A stretch of 64,000 bases of DNA from Mangifera indica (GCF_011075055.1 NC_058149.1:6454449-6518448); one strand, 5' to 3'; positions 25,261 to 38,600 are shown, numbered from the stretch's first letter. Notes: a model not told the origin generated them from the letters alone. Translations and numbers: made by a program.

Positions 25261-25452
25261 TTGCAATTAAGGTAAAAGACCACTAATAAATTGAGACCTA
25301 CAAAAATAAAATATCTTATAGTCATGAACCTTATAAAGAAATGAGATATCAGGGTAAGGTACATAAATACAGAATTGATATAAGTTTAAACTCCTAACCA
25401 AAGAAATAAGACTTGTAACGTATAAAATCATGTTGAAAACATGATTGTGTTT

Positions 25453-25526
25453 AGGATCTTTTGATATTTAGGGTTAGTAGGATCTTTTGATATTTAGGGT
25501 TAGTAGGATCTTTTGATATCGTGATC
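25453..25526. repeat. 26-bp tandem repeat, three copies
   Basis: aggatcttttgatattta recurs at 25453, 25479 and 25505 (the last copy diverges after gatat). It lies between the pol remnant and the 3' LTR. Confidence 0.85.
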
Positions 25527-25788
25527 ATTCTACCACACTCTCAGATCTAATTAGTAATTATGATCAACGACGATCTTATGTCGATAGAGAATACAAATAA
25601 TGTCTTGGTTTGTTATTAGTGCTAATATTAATTGGGTTATTTATTAAAGTGTAATTTATCTTTGAATCATTCTATTTTCTAAAATAGTGGGCACTTAAAG
25701 TTACAATATTGATTTCTCAAGAGTCAAAAATTGTTTTTCGTTTTCTTAAAATAAAATAACAATAATTAATATTACACAAGTGGGAAAA

Positions 25789-26251
25789 TGTTAGAAATTT
25801 TTTCATGTGGGTTAACATTAATTATGATTTTATTTTAATTAAATCAAATAATTAAATAGTCTAATACCAGTTTACATATGTGTTTAAGTGATCAATAATA
25901 TAAACTCAATATACTTAAAGGTTATGATCTGAGTAGCAACATAAGTGTGAGTTTTGAGGTTTATTTGATTTTTATGAGGGGTCAATTAAACCTATTATAT
26001 ATTGGCTAGGTCTCTACTTCAAAACCTAATACAATATATCTTGTCTCTTTAGAAAGTTGTCATTTATGAAGGTTTTTGGAGTAAAAAACCAAATCATATG
26101 AGAGGTAATCTTGGCAATCTTATAGATTTAAAATTGTACACCTATTCTTATAACCTTAAAATTTGATTTAATATATTATAACTTGTACGTAAATCTTAAA
26201 ATTATTGTTAATTAATTAATTTTATTGAGTTTATACAAAATAAACCGTGGA
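25789..26251 (+). repeat. 3' LTR of the old copia element
   Basis: It starts TGTTAGAAATTT right after the polypurine tract aagtgggaaaa and is collinear with 10651-11138. The end has drifted from CA to GA. gtttt follows directly. Confidence 0.82.
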
Positions 26252-26256
26252 GTTTT

Positions 26257-27233
26257 AGTAATTGATATAATGTTAATTTTTAGTTACTATGAAGGTTAAG
26301 CTTTTTATTTAGTTTGTGATGTACAATTTCAATTTAACTGAGAAGTATGCAATGATGTTCGAGTAATCACATTTATTACTGATAAAACATGAAAATAATA
26401 TATATTGTAATATTATAATATTATAATTATTTAATTAGCTTTGATTTCAATGTTGATATAATATTTGCAACTATTAAAATGTAATTTAATAATTTAATCA
26501 AATTTACAATTAAAGTTTACAATTTACAATAATAGTATAGAAAATTGGTGGGTAGAGTTGTCAAGGAGTTGGGTAGGGTTGACCCCTTTAAAAAAGTATA
26601 AATCACTCACACACGATTTAATATTTTGTGGGTCATATTAGGACTTGAAGATTGTATAAGTCGTGCCAAAGATCTTTGAATAAAGTTTACAGTTAATCCA
26701 ATATAATCTATGAAAAATATAAAAAAATATTTTAAAAATAAAAAAATTATATAATATGATAGGCTAGCATGTAAAACATACATGTCATCCTATTAAAAGA
26801 CAACAAAAGTATAACTTAAGCCCTAAAAGGCTTGATGCCTAACAAGTTAGCACGACTTGCAAGAACTACCTTTTGGCGAACTTTGGCACGATACAACCTG
26901 TGAGCCTGACGGGTCATATTTGCATGGCCATGGACTTGTATATTGAAATTGGACTTTTAAACTTGAAGGATAGTAAAAAACAATTCAACTAAGTTCGGGT
27001 GGGACATAGTCATTCGTCCTTCTACGATCCCAAAAAAAATCCCACCACTCTCTTAATTGCAATCCCAAAACTTTATCCACCCTAACACTTCTCTCATGGG
27101 GCCTACCATCATTGCTACCACGACCATCAAAGAACAATTGCCTAACAAGAACCACTCCGCAAATGTCTGAGAACTTGATCCATAAGCCTTTTTAAAGCCT
27201 GCAACGAACTTTGCTGAATAGTGACGGACTTAA
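26257..27233. other. AT-rich spacer with no supported gene
   Basis: The part from about 26545 to 27000 starts tagagttgtcaag and has gggttgaccc and cacgacttg / gtcgtgcc words, reminiscent of small hAT-type MITEs. Matched ends and a target duplication could not be defined. The last 200 bases might have held the start of the KH gene, but no convincing exon is readable. Confidence 0.35.
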
Positions 27234-30200
27234 CAGGGCTTAAGAAGGGTCAAATGACCCTCCTTGACTTTTGAAAAAAATTTTAGGTTTTGATGAATTT
27301 ATAATTATACCGCTATTTTTATATATTATAGTTTATAATTTTTTATTCAAAACCCTTTTCAGTTACATTTAACACAAAGGAAATAGAGCAATTGTTTATG
27401 GGTTTCCCACCATTTTCTCTGTAGAACTTTTCCTCTCTATCTCTGTTTAAAATTAATGTTCAATTATTCATTCAACAACACCGATGGAAATAGGACAACT
27501 TTATTCCTTGACTTGTTCCTCAAAAGGTACATCTCATCTGTATTTCTTTACTTTTGTATCACTGAGTTTCTACAGTATTACTGGATTAGAACATATTCCT
27601 CATATTGAGTTTGCCACTACTGCCACTACTTGTTGGGCCTAGAAAATTATATTAGGGGAACCAATTTTTAATATTTTATTAATGAACATGTCAATACTGG
27701 GCAATTTTTTGTCCTATTTTTCTATAAAATATTTGTTCCTTCTTTTTTTCAAATTTTAATGTCAAAATTGTTTACTAACAAAAGCAAACTTTTCATACCC
27801 ATATAATATATAGCAGCTCATGAACTAAATCATTATGAATTGTACTCTAGACCACTTTCTATTTCATGTTGGTACATGTAGGTTTTTGAAATAAAGCTAG
27901 CCTCTAAATAAAGTTAACCTTAATAAAGTAAACTTTTTATTAAAGAAGTAAATAATGTTTGCAATACACTAATACAATAAGTCGTTTCATATACATGATT
28001 TTTACATGGTACATGGATAAAATTCTTTTCACTTTCAATATGGGGCCATTGTACTGTATTGACTTTTTACATGTGTTTTGTGATAGGTATTAGTAATAAG
28101 TAAAGTAACTAAGAAATCACACATTTTATTGAGCTCTTAAGCAATTGTTCTAGTGCTTAAAGATACTATCTATATGCTTTTATTTTCTCTATTTGTTTTT
28201 ATTATGCGATAGTATGCTTCAACTAAAGTCTAACTAATAGAATGTAATAATATATTGTTGTTTTGAAATAATATGGAGAAATATTTCAAAAGGAAATCAA
28301 CAATGATCTCATCATCTGAAGAAGATGATAATGTTGATGATTCAAGTAAAAATGTGGATGTCAATTTGCAAGATCTTCCTATGGATCCAGGCTTATGACC
28401 TCGAATTTTAGATTATGATCCTAATATTTGAGATCAAATTAGAAGATTGTATTTGAAAAGGGGTCCTTGTTAACCAAAAGGCCACGAGTTTCCTTTCAGA
28501 GATTTTGGTGGATTTTGAAGACGATTTGTTGTTCCTTGGTTTAATGAGTTTAATCAATGGTTGGAATATAGTATAGCGAAAGACGCAATATTTTGTCTTT
28601 GTTGTTATCTTTCCAAGCTAGATGTTGGTGATAAAGGGGGTGGTGATCGCTTTGTTAGTTAAGGGTTTTCAAATTGGAAAAAGAAAGACAAATTGAATAT
28701 TCATTTTGGAAGTGCTAATAGTGCTCATAATCAAGCTTGAAGAATGTGTGAATCATTATTGAATCAAGTGCAACCTAGTCAAACATTTTTTGATAGACAT
28801 TCTTCTAAAACACAGACTAAGTATCAAACTCGTTTAAATGTTATAGTTGACTGTGTTCGTTTTCTTCTAAGACAAGGACTAGTATTTCATGGTCATGATA
28901 AATATGATAATTCAAACAATCAAGGGAATTTTCTTGAGCTTTTATAATTTCTTGCTTATCATAATAAAGATGTCTATAATGTTGCTTTCAAAAATGCTTA
29001 TGATAATTTCAAATTAACATCACCTAAGATTTAGAATGATATTGTAAGCGCCGTTTCATATGAAAGTGTAAGTGTTATCATTTGAGATTTAAGAGATTCT
29101 TTATTCTCTATATTGATTGATAAGTCTCATGATATATCTATAAAGGAACAAATGGCTATTGTCTTGCATTATGTTAATAAGAATGGACTTGTTGTAGAGC
29201 GTTTTATGGGTGTTAAACATGTTACTAGTACTATAGCTCACTCACTCAAGACATCACTTGACAATGTTTTTTCTAGGCATGATAGAGCTAGTAATATGCA
29301 AGGAGAATTTAATAGTTTGAAGACATTGATTTTAAAAGAGAATAGATGTGCTTATTATATTCATTGTTTTGCCCATAAACTTCAATTGACTCTTGTGGCT
29401 TTAGCAAAGAACCAAGATGATGTTAATGACTTCTTTAATATTGTGGCTATTATAGTTAATTTTGTCACAGTTTCATCAAAACATTGTGATATTCTTAGAG
29501 ATAAGCAAGCTTGTAAAGTTATTGAGGTTCTTTTTAATGGTGAACTTTTAAGTGGAAAAGGTCTTAATTAGAGTCAAATTTGAAATGTGAAGGTGATACG
29601 CATTGGGGCTCGCACTATGGCTTATTGATGAGCATAATCTTTTTGTATTAATCTATTATTGATGTTCTTGAAATTGTGGCAATGGATGGGATAAACTCTG
29701 AGCAAAGATTTCAAGCAAAAAATATATTGAAATTAATGCAACCATTTAACTTTGTGTTTAGTCTTTTTATGATAAAGGATATACTTGGCTTTACAAACGA
29801 ACTTTTTCAAGCACTACAAAGAGAATATCAAGATATTGTAAATGCTATAAATTTGGTTGAAATGTATAAGCAAGCTTTGCAAGTGATGAGGGATAGAGGA
29901 TGAGAGAATTTTCTACACAGTTTGTTTTTTTTATATCAATCATGACATTGATGTTCCAAATATGGATGATAAATATTCTATTCAAGGGTGATCACAACAT
30001 AAGACTCAAGGTATCACAAATGTGCATCATTATTGTACTGAAGTATTTTACAGTATGCTTGATATGCAACTCTAAGAGTTGAATAATCGTTTCAATGAGG
30101 TAAACATGGAATTGCTTATTTGTTTGGCATACTTACGTCCAAATGAGAATTTTGTTGGTTTTGATAAACAAAAATTGATGCGTCTTACTAAACTTTATTT

Positions 30201-30756
30201 AGAAGATTTTTTTGACCTAGAATTCATGGCACTTGATTCTCAACTTGATGTTTATATTTTGGATGTACGTTCTAATGTCAACTTTTTTGGATTGAATGGG
30301 ATTGGAGATCTTCTAAGATTGATGGTTAAAACTAAGAAGGATGAAATGTTTCCATTAGTTTATTTGCTAGTGAAATTAGCTTTGATTTTACCAGTTGCCA
30401 CTGCTAGTGTAGAGAAACCATTTTTAGCAATAAATCTTGTGAAGAATCATTTGTGAAATAGAATTAGTGATCAATGGTTGAATGATAGCTTAGTTGTATA
30501 TATAGAGAAAGATGTATTTGATAGTATTAATAATAAAATCATTATACAATACTTTCAAATGATAAAATCATGATGAGGATAGTTATGAATGTATTAGTTA
30601 ATTATTTTTTTTTAAATAGAAATATTTGCATTTATATTAATTTGAAATTTATTTGTGTTATTCTAATCTTAACCCATTTAAATATTATTTTTGGGTTTGC
30701 CATTGTTGTTGAATCCCCTCAAAACGAAAGCCTAGACCCCTCCGACCCCTCCCCTG
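27234..30756 (+). mobile_element. hAT DNA transposon, zinc-finger MYM type, decayed
   Basis: The left end reads CAGGGCTTAAGAAGGGTC followed by aaatgaccctccttgactttt, a signature of plant hAT elements of this group. The right end is ...cccctcccctg, whose reverse complement CAGGGGAGGGGTC matches the left terminus. Between them lies a plus-strand hAT transposase remnant. A clean 8-bp duplication is not visible: ggacttaa is on the left and (tg)acttag on the right, a partial match. The element ends about 40 bases before the KH1 exon of the PEPPER-like gene. Confidence 0.78.
28273..30573 (+). pseudogene. hAT transposase (TTF zinc finger / DUF4371 / hAT dimerisation), degraded
   Basis: The ATG at 28273 opens MEKYFKRKS with an acidic serine-rich stretch. 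A TTF-type zinc finger follows near 28590 (FCLCCYL). The central DUF4371-like region (28950-29570) includes SILIDKSHDISIKEQMAIVL, the RNase H-fold aspartate region, and YYIHCFAHKLQLTLVA, the conserved CxxH segment. The C-terminal hAT dimerisation region near 30370-30470 reads LILPVATASVEKPFLAIN. It resembles plant proteins annotated as zinc finger MYM-type 1-like, about 750-800 residues. At least ten stops and several frame changes break it (for example near 28397, 28663, 28946, 29571 and 30455). It is therefore a fossil. Confidence 0.85.
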
Positions 30757-30797
30757 ACTTAGCCTAGGCCACCGAACCCTCTAAAACCAATCTATGC

Positions 30798-30939
30798 TTG
30801 GAGAAGCGGTGGCCTGGATGGCCCGGGCATTGCATGTTTTGGCTAATTGTACCTGTTTTAAAAGTTGGAAGAATTATTGGACGTAAGGGTGAACTCATTA
30901 AAAAGATATGTGAGAAGACTCGGGCTCGCATTATGCAAG
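30798..30939 (+). pseudogene. KH1 exon fragment of the PEPPER-like gene
   Basis: It reads [20 protein letters not shown], then [20 protein letters not shown] and RARI. IIGRKGE is the KH GxxG loop region that contacts RNA; the loop here is GRKG. No ATG remains in frame; upstream in the same frame lies TAG near 30763. The conserved VLDG segment expected next is replaced by MQVV and a possible donor GTAGTC at 30939. The copia array begins 17 bases later. Confidence 0.8.
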
Positions 30940-30956
30940 TAGTCTTGATGCTATAT
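30940..30956. repeat. Left copy of a 17-bp duplication flanking the tandem copia array
   Basis: tagtcttgatgctatat here is identical to 42267-42283. Three outer bases may belong to LTR ends by chance, so the duplicated host sequence is at least 14 bases, beyond the usual 5. Confidence 0.85.
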
Positions 30957-31309
30957 GATATTGTAGTAGGAATTAAACAAGAGTTTCATAAAACTCAAAG
31001 AAATCTGGAAATTTTCAGATCCAGCAAACTTATGGAGAGTATAGGAAAAACAGAGAAAGAAAGAAAGAAAGAAAGAGAAAAAGATAAGCTAATGGACTTC
31101 AAATCTGCTTTTAATTTTTGTAAAATGAGTTATACATACATCCAAGAGCAGTACATGACATCAACAAGCTTCATTTGTACAACCAAAAGTCAACAAAAAT
31201 CCTAATATTAAGGATCATCAAGTATTTTTACCAAAAACATATCTACTGCTTTGACTAATATTTTGTAACTATTATGTAAAATGACACAAAGAGCCTAAAT
31301 TCTCTAACA
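30956..31309 (-). repeat. Copia LTR 1 (3' end of copy 1)
   Basis: 354 bp. It contains a (gaaa)n run (agaaagaaagaaag near 31053-31080) seen in all three LTRs. The 3' outer end reads tctctaaca before the polypurine tract. Confidence 0.92.
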
Positions 31310-34300
31310 CTCCTCCTTTAAGGTCTTTGTTCATAACACCCAGTTTAGCTTTAAGGAATTCAAATTGAGGTCTTGAGAGTGCCTTGGTGAAGATGTCTGT
31401 TGATTGGTCTTTTGAGCTGTAATGATAAAGACTAATTTCTCCATTCTTTTCAGCTTCTCTTAATGCATGAAACTTAACATTCATGTGCTTTGTTCTATTA
31501 TGCTGGACTGGATTTTGTGCTATAGCAATGGTAGATTTATTATCCATAAACAGAGGAACACTGTCACCCTTTGATTGTCTTATGTCTGCTAGAATTTTCT
31601 TGAGCCATATAACATGATTTGTAGTATTTGCAGTAGTTATATACTCAGCTTCAGCTGATGACTGTGCAACTACATCTTGCTTCTTGGAATTCTATGAGAA
31701 AACAACAACATTTCCAAAGGAAAAATAATAGCCTGAAGTACTTTTTGAGTCTTCAACACTTCCTGCCCAATCACTGTCTGATTATGCAACCAAACTTCCA
31801 CTTTGGTTTTTCGAGTACCATAGACCACAATTTGTACTCCCTTTTATGTACCTCAGAACTCTTTTGGCTGTATGAAAATGTGATATGTTAGGAGAAAACA
31901 TGAACCTTGATAACATGGAAGCAGCAAACATAATATCAGGTCTTGTTGAAGATAAATAGAGCAAGCTTCTATAGACAGAAGCATCAACCTTGTCCTCTCC
32001 ATTATTGTTGACCAATTTTTCATTCACAACAAGAGGTGTAAACACTGATTTGCAGCTGTCTAAATTAAACTTCTTTAGTAGGTCCAGAACATACTTCTTT
32101 TGTGATAAGAAAATGCCATGATCACTTTGCTCAATCTCTTGTCCAAGAAAGTACTTCATTTTTCCTAAATCTGACATATCAAATTCAGATTTCATACAAG
32201 CCTTAAACTCAACAATAAAGTTCAAGTCTCTTCCTATAATCAAGAGGTCATCAACATAAAGAGAGATTATAAGCTTTACTTCATTTCCAATCATCTTTAC
32301 ATACAAAGTTGCCTCATTTTCACTGCATTTAAATCCCTGTTGCAGCAAATATGCATGAATTCGACTATACCAGGCTCTAGGAGCCTGTTTTAGGCCATAA
32401 AGAGCCTTGTACAATTTATACACCTTATCTTCCTTGCTTGAAGCTTTAAAACCTTCTGATTGCTCAATAAAAATTTCCTCATTCAACACATCATTAAGGA
32501 ATGCGGATTTCACATCCAGATGGTAAACTTTCTAATTCAATTTTGTAGCCAATGCTAACAACATTCTAACTGTTTCATACCTTGCAACTGGTGCAAAGGT
32601 ATTGGTGAAGTTAACACCATATTGTTGCAAGTATCCCTTTACAACTAACCTTGTTTTGTGCTTGTTGGTTGTGCCATCAGGATTAGATTTAATTCTATAA
32701 ACCCATTTGACACCTAAGACTTTTTGATTTTCTGGTCTCTTCACAAGCTGCCATGTTTTATTCTTTTCAATCATGTTGATTTCTTCTTGCATGGCTTTTC
32801 TCCACTCAAATTTCTTCACAGCTTCCTCATAAGAATAAGGCTCAAGTAAGGCTACATTGCACCTATTGTAAATATCTGCAAGGGATCTAGTTCCTCTAAT
32901 TGATACATCTTCCTCATCACCGTCATTATCATGCTCATTTTCAAATTGAGAGCTGGTTGAAGTAGTCTAAGTGGAATCAGTTAAGACAACTTCATCAATT
33001 TTAACATTTCTATTAACTTACAACTTTTGAGTCTTATGATTATAGATCTTATACCCCTTTGAAACCAAACTGTACCCTATAAGAATCCCTTATTCTGATC
33101 TGTTATCTAACTTACTGCTTTTCTCACTTGGCACAAGAGCATAACATACACTCCCAAATACTCTGAGATGATCAATTGATAGTTTAAAACCATGCAAAAC
33201 TTCAAAGGGAGTTACATTATTCAAGGCTTTAGTGGGCAACATGTTCAACAAGTAAATCGATGTATTTGCTGCCTCAGCCCAAAAGGTTTTTGGTAACCCT
33301 TTTTCAATCATTAGACATCTTGACATGTCTATCACAGACCTATTCTTCCTCTTACTCATACCATTTTGTTGTGGAGTGTAAGGAGTGGTCAATTGATGCA
33401 TAATCCCTTCTTGTTTACAAAATAAAGCAAATGCATTTGAAGTGAACTCACCACCATTGTCTGATTTGAGCATTTTAATTTTGTTTCCTGTTTGTTTTTC
33501 AACAACAACTTTAAATTCTTTGAATAGTTCTAAGGCTTTTGATTTCTGTTTTAGAAAATAAATCCAACAGTATCTAAAGAAGTCATCTATGAAAAGCATA
33601 AAGTATAAGTTGTCATTCAATGATTGCACACTCATAGGTCCACACAAATCAGTGTGAATCAACCGAAGTTTCTCACTAGCCTTTAATTTGCCTTTTGAAA
33701 AAAGTAATTTTGTTTGCTTCCCAAGATGAAATACATCACATACATGTTCTGGAATTTCAATAGGAGGCAAGTTCAACACAAGATCACTATTTTGCATATT
33801 TTCAAGGTAGAATAGCTAAAATGACCAAACCTCTTATGCCATAATGTTGAATCACTTTCTAGATGGTAAAAGGCATTTAAATTGGTTTGATTCCAGTTTA
33901 TGACAAAGTTTTTATCTATCATGTTTATTGCCATTACTTTATTTCCCATAGGATCATTTATAGTGCAAGCATGATCTAAAAAATGAAGAGAATATCCTTT
34001 CTCTAACATTTGTCCTACACTTAATAGATTATGGCTTATATTAGGTACAAAAAGAACATCTTGAATAAGTTTTGTACCTTGTGAAGTTTCAATAACAGCA
34101 GTACCTTTGCCTTGAACATTGACCAACTCACCATTTCCAATCCTTACTTTTGAGGAGTAGGATTTATTTAACTCCTTAAAGACATCAATATCAAAAGTCA
34201 TATGATTAGTGTACCCACTGTCAATCAGCCATTCACCATTTTTGTTGTTTTTTTGCACAATAAGAGGCAACAAATAAATTTTCACTTGATTCTTCAAGCT

Positions 34301-35145
34301 TCTCTGTTACTCTGACTTGTTGTCCTTATTGATCTCTTTTGCTCTTGCAAACTTTTTCCATATGACCTTGTTGATTGCAGACCTTACATTTTGCATTAGG
34401 CCTAAACCAACAAAAATTTGGAGTATGATTTTTTTTCTTACAGTAAAGACAAGGAGCAAACTTTGTTTTCTTTTCCCACTGCTTTCCTTTCTCCCTTTTT
34501 TCGTCCTTTTTCTCCAGACCTTGCTTTATACCTAAGCCACTACCGAGAGGTTTCTCCTGGTGCTTTACATTAAAAACCCCTTTTGTTGATTCTTCTTGTC
34601 TTAAAGCTCTTCTTTGGTCTAGAGCTTTAAAGGCATTTACCACATCTGTTAAAGTAAGTTTAGAGAGATTTTTAGAGTCTTTAAGAGAGGAAATTTTTTA
34701 TTCATACCTCTCTGGAATACTCACTAAAATCTTTTCCACAACTCTTTGATCAGTAAGTGTCTCTTCAATCAATCTTATTTGGTTGACTGCCTTCATCACT
34801 CTATCAGCATACTCCTTTATGGTTTCAGTTTCCCTTATTTTGAAAGTCTCAAATTCTCTTCTAAGATTTAAGACATGCATTTGCCTTGATCTCTCATTTC
34901 CAAGAGAGTCTTCTCTGAGTCTGTCCCAAGTTTGTTTAACAGTATCACAATCAACTATTTTTGTAAAAATAACATCTGTGACTCCCTGGTGTATTATGGA
35001 AAGAGCTCTAGGAGCTTTAGTCATCTCTTCTTCATGCATTCTAAGCTGATTTAAGGTGGGATTGGGTCCCAGTTAAGGAGACAGCTTCTCCTCTTCAACA
35101 TACTGCTAGAGACCTACTCTTTTTAGAAAAGCTTTCATTTTTACA
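31272..35145 (-). pseudogene. Copia gag-pol, copy 1, frameshifted
   Basis: Reading right to left: gag (35145-34698), then a basic segment with two zinc knuckles (34643-34326: [14 protein letters not shown] and CKVCNQQGHMEKVC, both CX2CX4HX4C). Protease carries the WLIDSG active site near 34225. Integrase (33797-33090) starts with LWHKRFGH, and its zinc site reads HVCDVFH, with one cysteine changed. The core keeps HTDLCGP and KSDNGGEF, but the catalytic glutamate position is lysine (NGMSKRKN). RT (32819-31782) has the LYVDDLLI box. RNase H ends near 31272 with QHNRTKHMNVKFHALRE and DIFTKAL. Stops and shifts occur near 34690, 34300, 33780, 33090-32820, 32530 and 31780. It is inactive. Confidence 0.9.
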
Positions 35146-35302
35146 GCCCAAATATGATAACATTCACCATTATAGAGATGTGGTGAAAGATTAGAAGAGG
35201 ATGAGGCTATCGTGAGCTTAGATGAAAGAGTTATGAGGTGAAGGCTTTTTTTTTCTTCTTCTAATACAGCCCTTTAAGATCACTAAACAAGCTCTAATAC
35301 CA

Positions 35303-35656
35303 TGATATTGTAGTAGGAATTAAACAAGAGTTTCATAAAACTCAAAGAAATCTGGAAATTTTCAGATCCAGCAAACTTATGGAGAGTAGAGGAAAAACAG
35401 AGAAAGAAAGAAAGAAAGAAAGAGAAAAAGATAGGCTAATGGACTTCAAATCTGTTTTTAATTTTCGTAAAATGAGTTATACATACATCCAAGAGCAGTA
35501 CATGACATCAAAAAGCTTCATTCGTACAACCAAAAGTCAACAAAAATCCTAATATTAAGGATCATCAAGTATTTTTACCAAAAACATATCTACTGCTTTG
35601 ACTAATATTTTGTAACTATTATGTAAAATGACAGAAAGATCCTCAATTCACTAACA
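35303..35656 (-). repeat. Copia LTR 2, shared between copies 1 and 2
   Basis: 354 bp. It serves as 5' LTR for copy 1 (a primer site adjoins it on the left) and as 3' LTR for copy 2 (a polypurine tract adjoins it on the right). Confidence 0.92.
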
Positions 35657-38600
35657 CTCCTCCTTTGAGGTCTTTGTTCATAACACCCAGTTTAGCTTTA
35701 AGGAATTCAAATTAAGGTTTTAAGAGTGCCTTGGTGAAGATGTCTGCTGATTGGTCTTTTGAGCTGCAATGATGAAGACTAATTTCTCCATTCTTTTTAG
35801 CTTCTCTCAATGCATGAAACTTAACATTCATGTGCTTTGTTCTATTGTGCTGGACTGGATTCTGTGTTGTAGCAATGGCAGATTTATTACCCACAAACAG
35901 AGGAACACTGTCACCTTTTGATTGTTCCATGTCTGTTAGAATTTTCTTGAGCCATATAGCATGATTTGTAGCATTTGCAGCAGCTATATACTCAGCTTCA
36001 GCTGAGGATTGTGCAACTACATCTTACTTCTTGGAATTCCATGAGAAAACAACAACATTTCCAAAGGAAAAACAATAGCCTAAAGTTTTTTTGAGTCTTC
36101 AACACTTCCTGCCCAATCACTGTCTGATTATGCAACCAAACTTCCACTTTGGTTTTTTGAGTACCATAGACCACAATTTGCACTCCCTTTTATGTACCTT
36201 AGAACACTTTTGGTTGCATGAAAATGTGATATGTTAGGAGAAAACATGAACCTTGATAACATGGAAGCAACAAACATAATATCAGGTCTTGTTGAAGACA
36301 AATAGAACAAGCTTCCAACCAAGCTTTTATAGACAAAAGCATCAACCTTGTCCTCTCCATCATTGTTGACCAATTTTTCATTCACAACAAGAGGTGTAAA
36401 CACTGATTTGCAGCTGTCTAAATTAAAATTCTTTAGCAGGTCCAGAACATACTTCTTTTGTGATAAAAAAATGCCATGATCACTTTGCTCAATCTCATGT
36501 CCAAGGAAGTACTTCATTTCTCCTAAATTTGACATATCAAATTTAGATTTCATACAAGCCTTAAACTCAACAATAAAGTTCAAGTCTCCTCTTGTAATCA
36601 AGAGGTCATCAACATAAAGAGAGACTATAAGCTTTACTTCCTTTCCAATCATCTTTACATACAAAGTTGCCTCATTTTCACTGTATTTAAATCCCTGCTG
36701 CAGCAAATATGCATGAATTCGACAATACCAGGCTCTAGGAGCCTGTTTTAGGCCATAAAGAGCCTTGTACAATTTATACACCTTATCTTCCTTGCTTGAA
36801 GCTTTAAAACCTTCTGGTTGCTCAATAAAAATTTCCTCATTCAACACTCCATTAAGGAATACATATTTCACATCTAGATGGTAAACTTTCCAATTTAGTT
36901 TTGTAACCAATGCCAACAACATTCTAACTGTTTCATACCTTGCAACTGGTGCAAAGGTATTGGTGAAGTCAACTCCATATTGTTGCAGGTATCCCTTTAC
37001 AACTAACCTTGCTTTGTGCTTGTTGATTGTGCCATCAGGATTAGATTTAATTCCATAAACCCATTTGACACCTAAGACCTTTTGATTTTCAGGCCTCTTC
37101 ACAAGCTGCCATGTTTTATTCTTTTCAATCATGTTGATTTCTTCTTGCATGGCTTTTCTCCACTCAAATTTCTTTACAGCTTCCTCATAAGAATAAGGCT
37201 CAAGTAAGGCTACATTACACATGTTGTAAATATCTGCAAGGGATCTAGTTCCTCTAATTGATACATCTTTCTCATCACCATCATCATCATGCTCATTTTC
37301 AAATTGAGATCTGGTTGAAGTAGTCTGAGTGGAATCAGTTAAGACAACTTTATTTCTTTCCCAATTCCATGCAGCTAGCTCATCAATTATAACATTTCTA
37401 TTAACTTACAACTATTGAGTCTTAGGATTATAGATCCTATACCCCTTTGAAACCAAACTGTAGCCTATAAGAATCCCTTATTCTGATCCGTTATCTAACT
37501 TACTCATTTTCTCACTTGGCACAAGAGCATAACATACACTCCCAAATACTCTGAGATGATCAATTGATGGTTTAAAACCATGCAAAACTTCAAAGGGAGT
37601 TACATTATTTAAGGCTTTAGTGGGCAACATGTTCAACAAGTAAATTGATGTATTTGCTGCCTCAGCCCAAAAGGTTTTTGGTAACCCTTTTTCAATCATT
37701 AGACATCTTGACATGTCTATCATTGACCTATTCTTCCTCTTACTCATACCATTTTGTTGTGGAGTGTAAGGAGTGGTCAATTGATGCATAATCCCTTATT
37801 GTTTACAAAATAAAGCAAATGCATTTGAAGTGAACTCACCACCATTGTCTGATTTGAGCATTTTAATTTTGTTTCCTGTTTGTTTTTCAACAGCAGCTTT
37901 AAATTCTTTGAATAGTTCTAAGGCTTTTGATTTCTGTTTTAGAAAATAAATCCAACAGTATCTAAAGAAGTCATCTATGAAAAGCATAAAGTATAGGTTG
38001 CCATTCAATGATTGCACACTCATAGGTCCACACAAATCAGTGTGAATCAACTGAAGTTTCTCACCAGCCCTTAATTTCCTTTTTGAAAAAGGTAATTTTG
38101 TTTGCTTCCCAAGATGACATACATCACATACATGTTCTGGAATTTCAATAGGAGGCAAGTTCAACACAAGATCACTATTTTGCATATTTTCAAGGTAGAA
38201 TAGCTAAAATGACCAAACCTCTTATGCCATAATGTTGAATCACTTTCCAGATGGTGAAAGGCATTTAAACTGGTTTGATTCCAGTTTATGACAAAGTTTT
38301 TATCTATCATGTTTACTGTCATTACTCTATTTCCCATAGGATCATTTATAGTGCAGGCATGATCTAAAAAATGAAGAGAATATCCTTTCTCTAACATTTG
38401 TCCTACACTTAACAGATTATGGCTTATATTAGGTACAGAAAGAACATCTTGAATGAGTTTTGTACCTTGTGAAGTTTCAATAACAGCAGTACCTTTGCCT
38501 TGAACATTGACCAGCTCACCATTTCCAATCCTTACTTTTGAAAAGTAGGATTTGTTTAACTCCTTGAAGACATCAATATCAAAAGTCATATGATTAGTGT

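Larger units (their letters stand above)
10651..26251 (+). mobile_element. Degenerate Ty1/copia LTR retrotransposon, interrupted by a gypsy element
   Basis: Two related LTRs of about 460-490 bp lie at 10651-11138 and 25789-26251. The right one starts TGTTAGAAATTT. A primer-binding site for initiator Met-tRNA (tagtatcaaagc) follows the left LTR near 11141. A polypurine tract (aagtgggaaaa) immediately precedes the right LTR. The 5-bp word gtttt lies at both outer edges (10646-10650 and 26252-26256). Decayed plus-strand copia pol is readable near 24370-25250. Subtracting the nested gypsy leaves an element of about 6.4 kb. Many stops throughout make it a fossil. Confidence 0.83.

Noticed and set aside
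34317..35049. Plus-strand frames at 34317-34535 and 34783-35049
   Set aside because: They are antisense to copia gag, and the same frames recur over copy 2.
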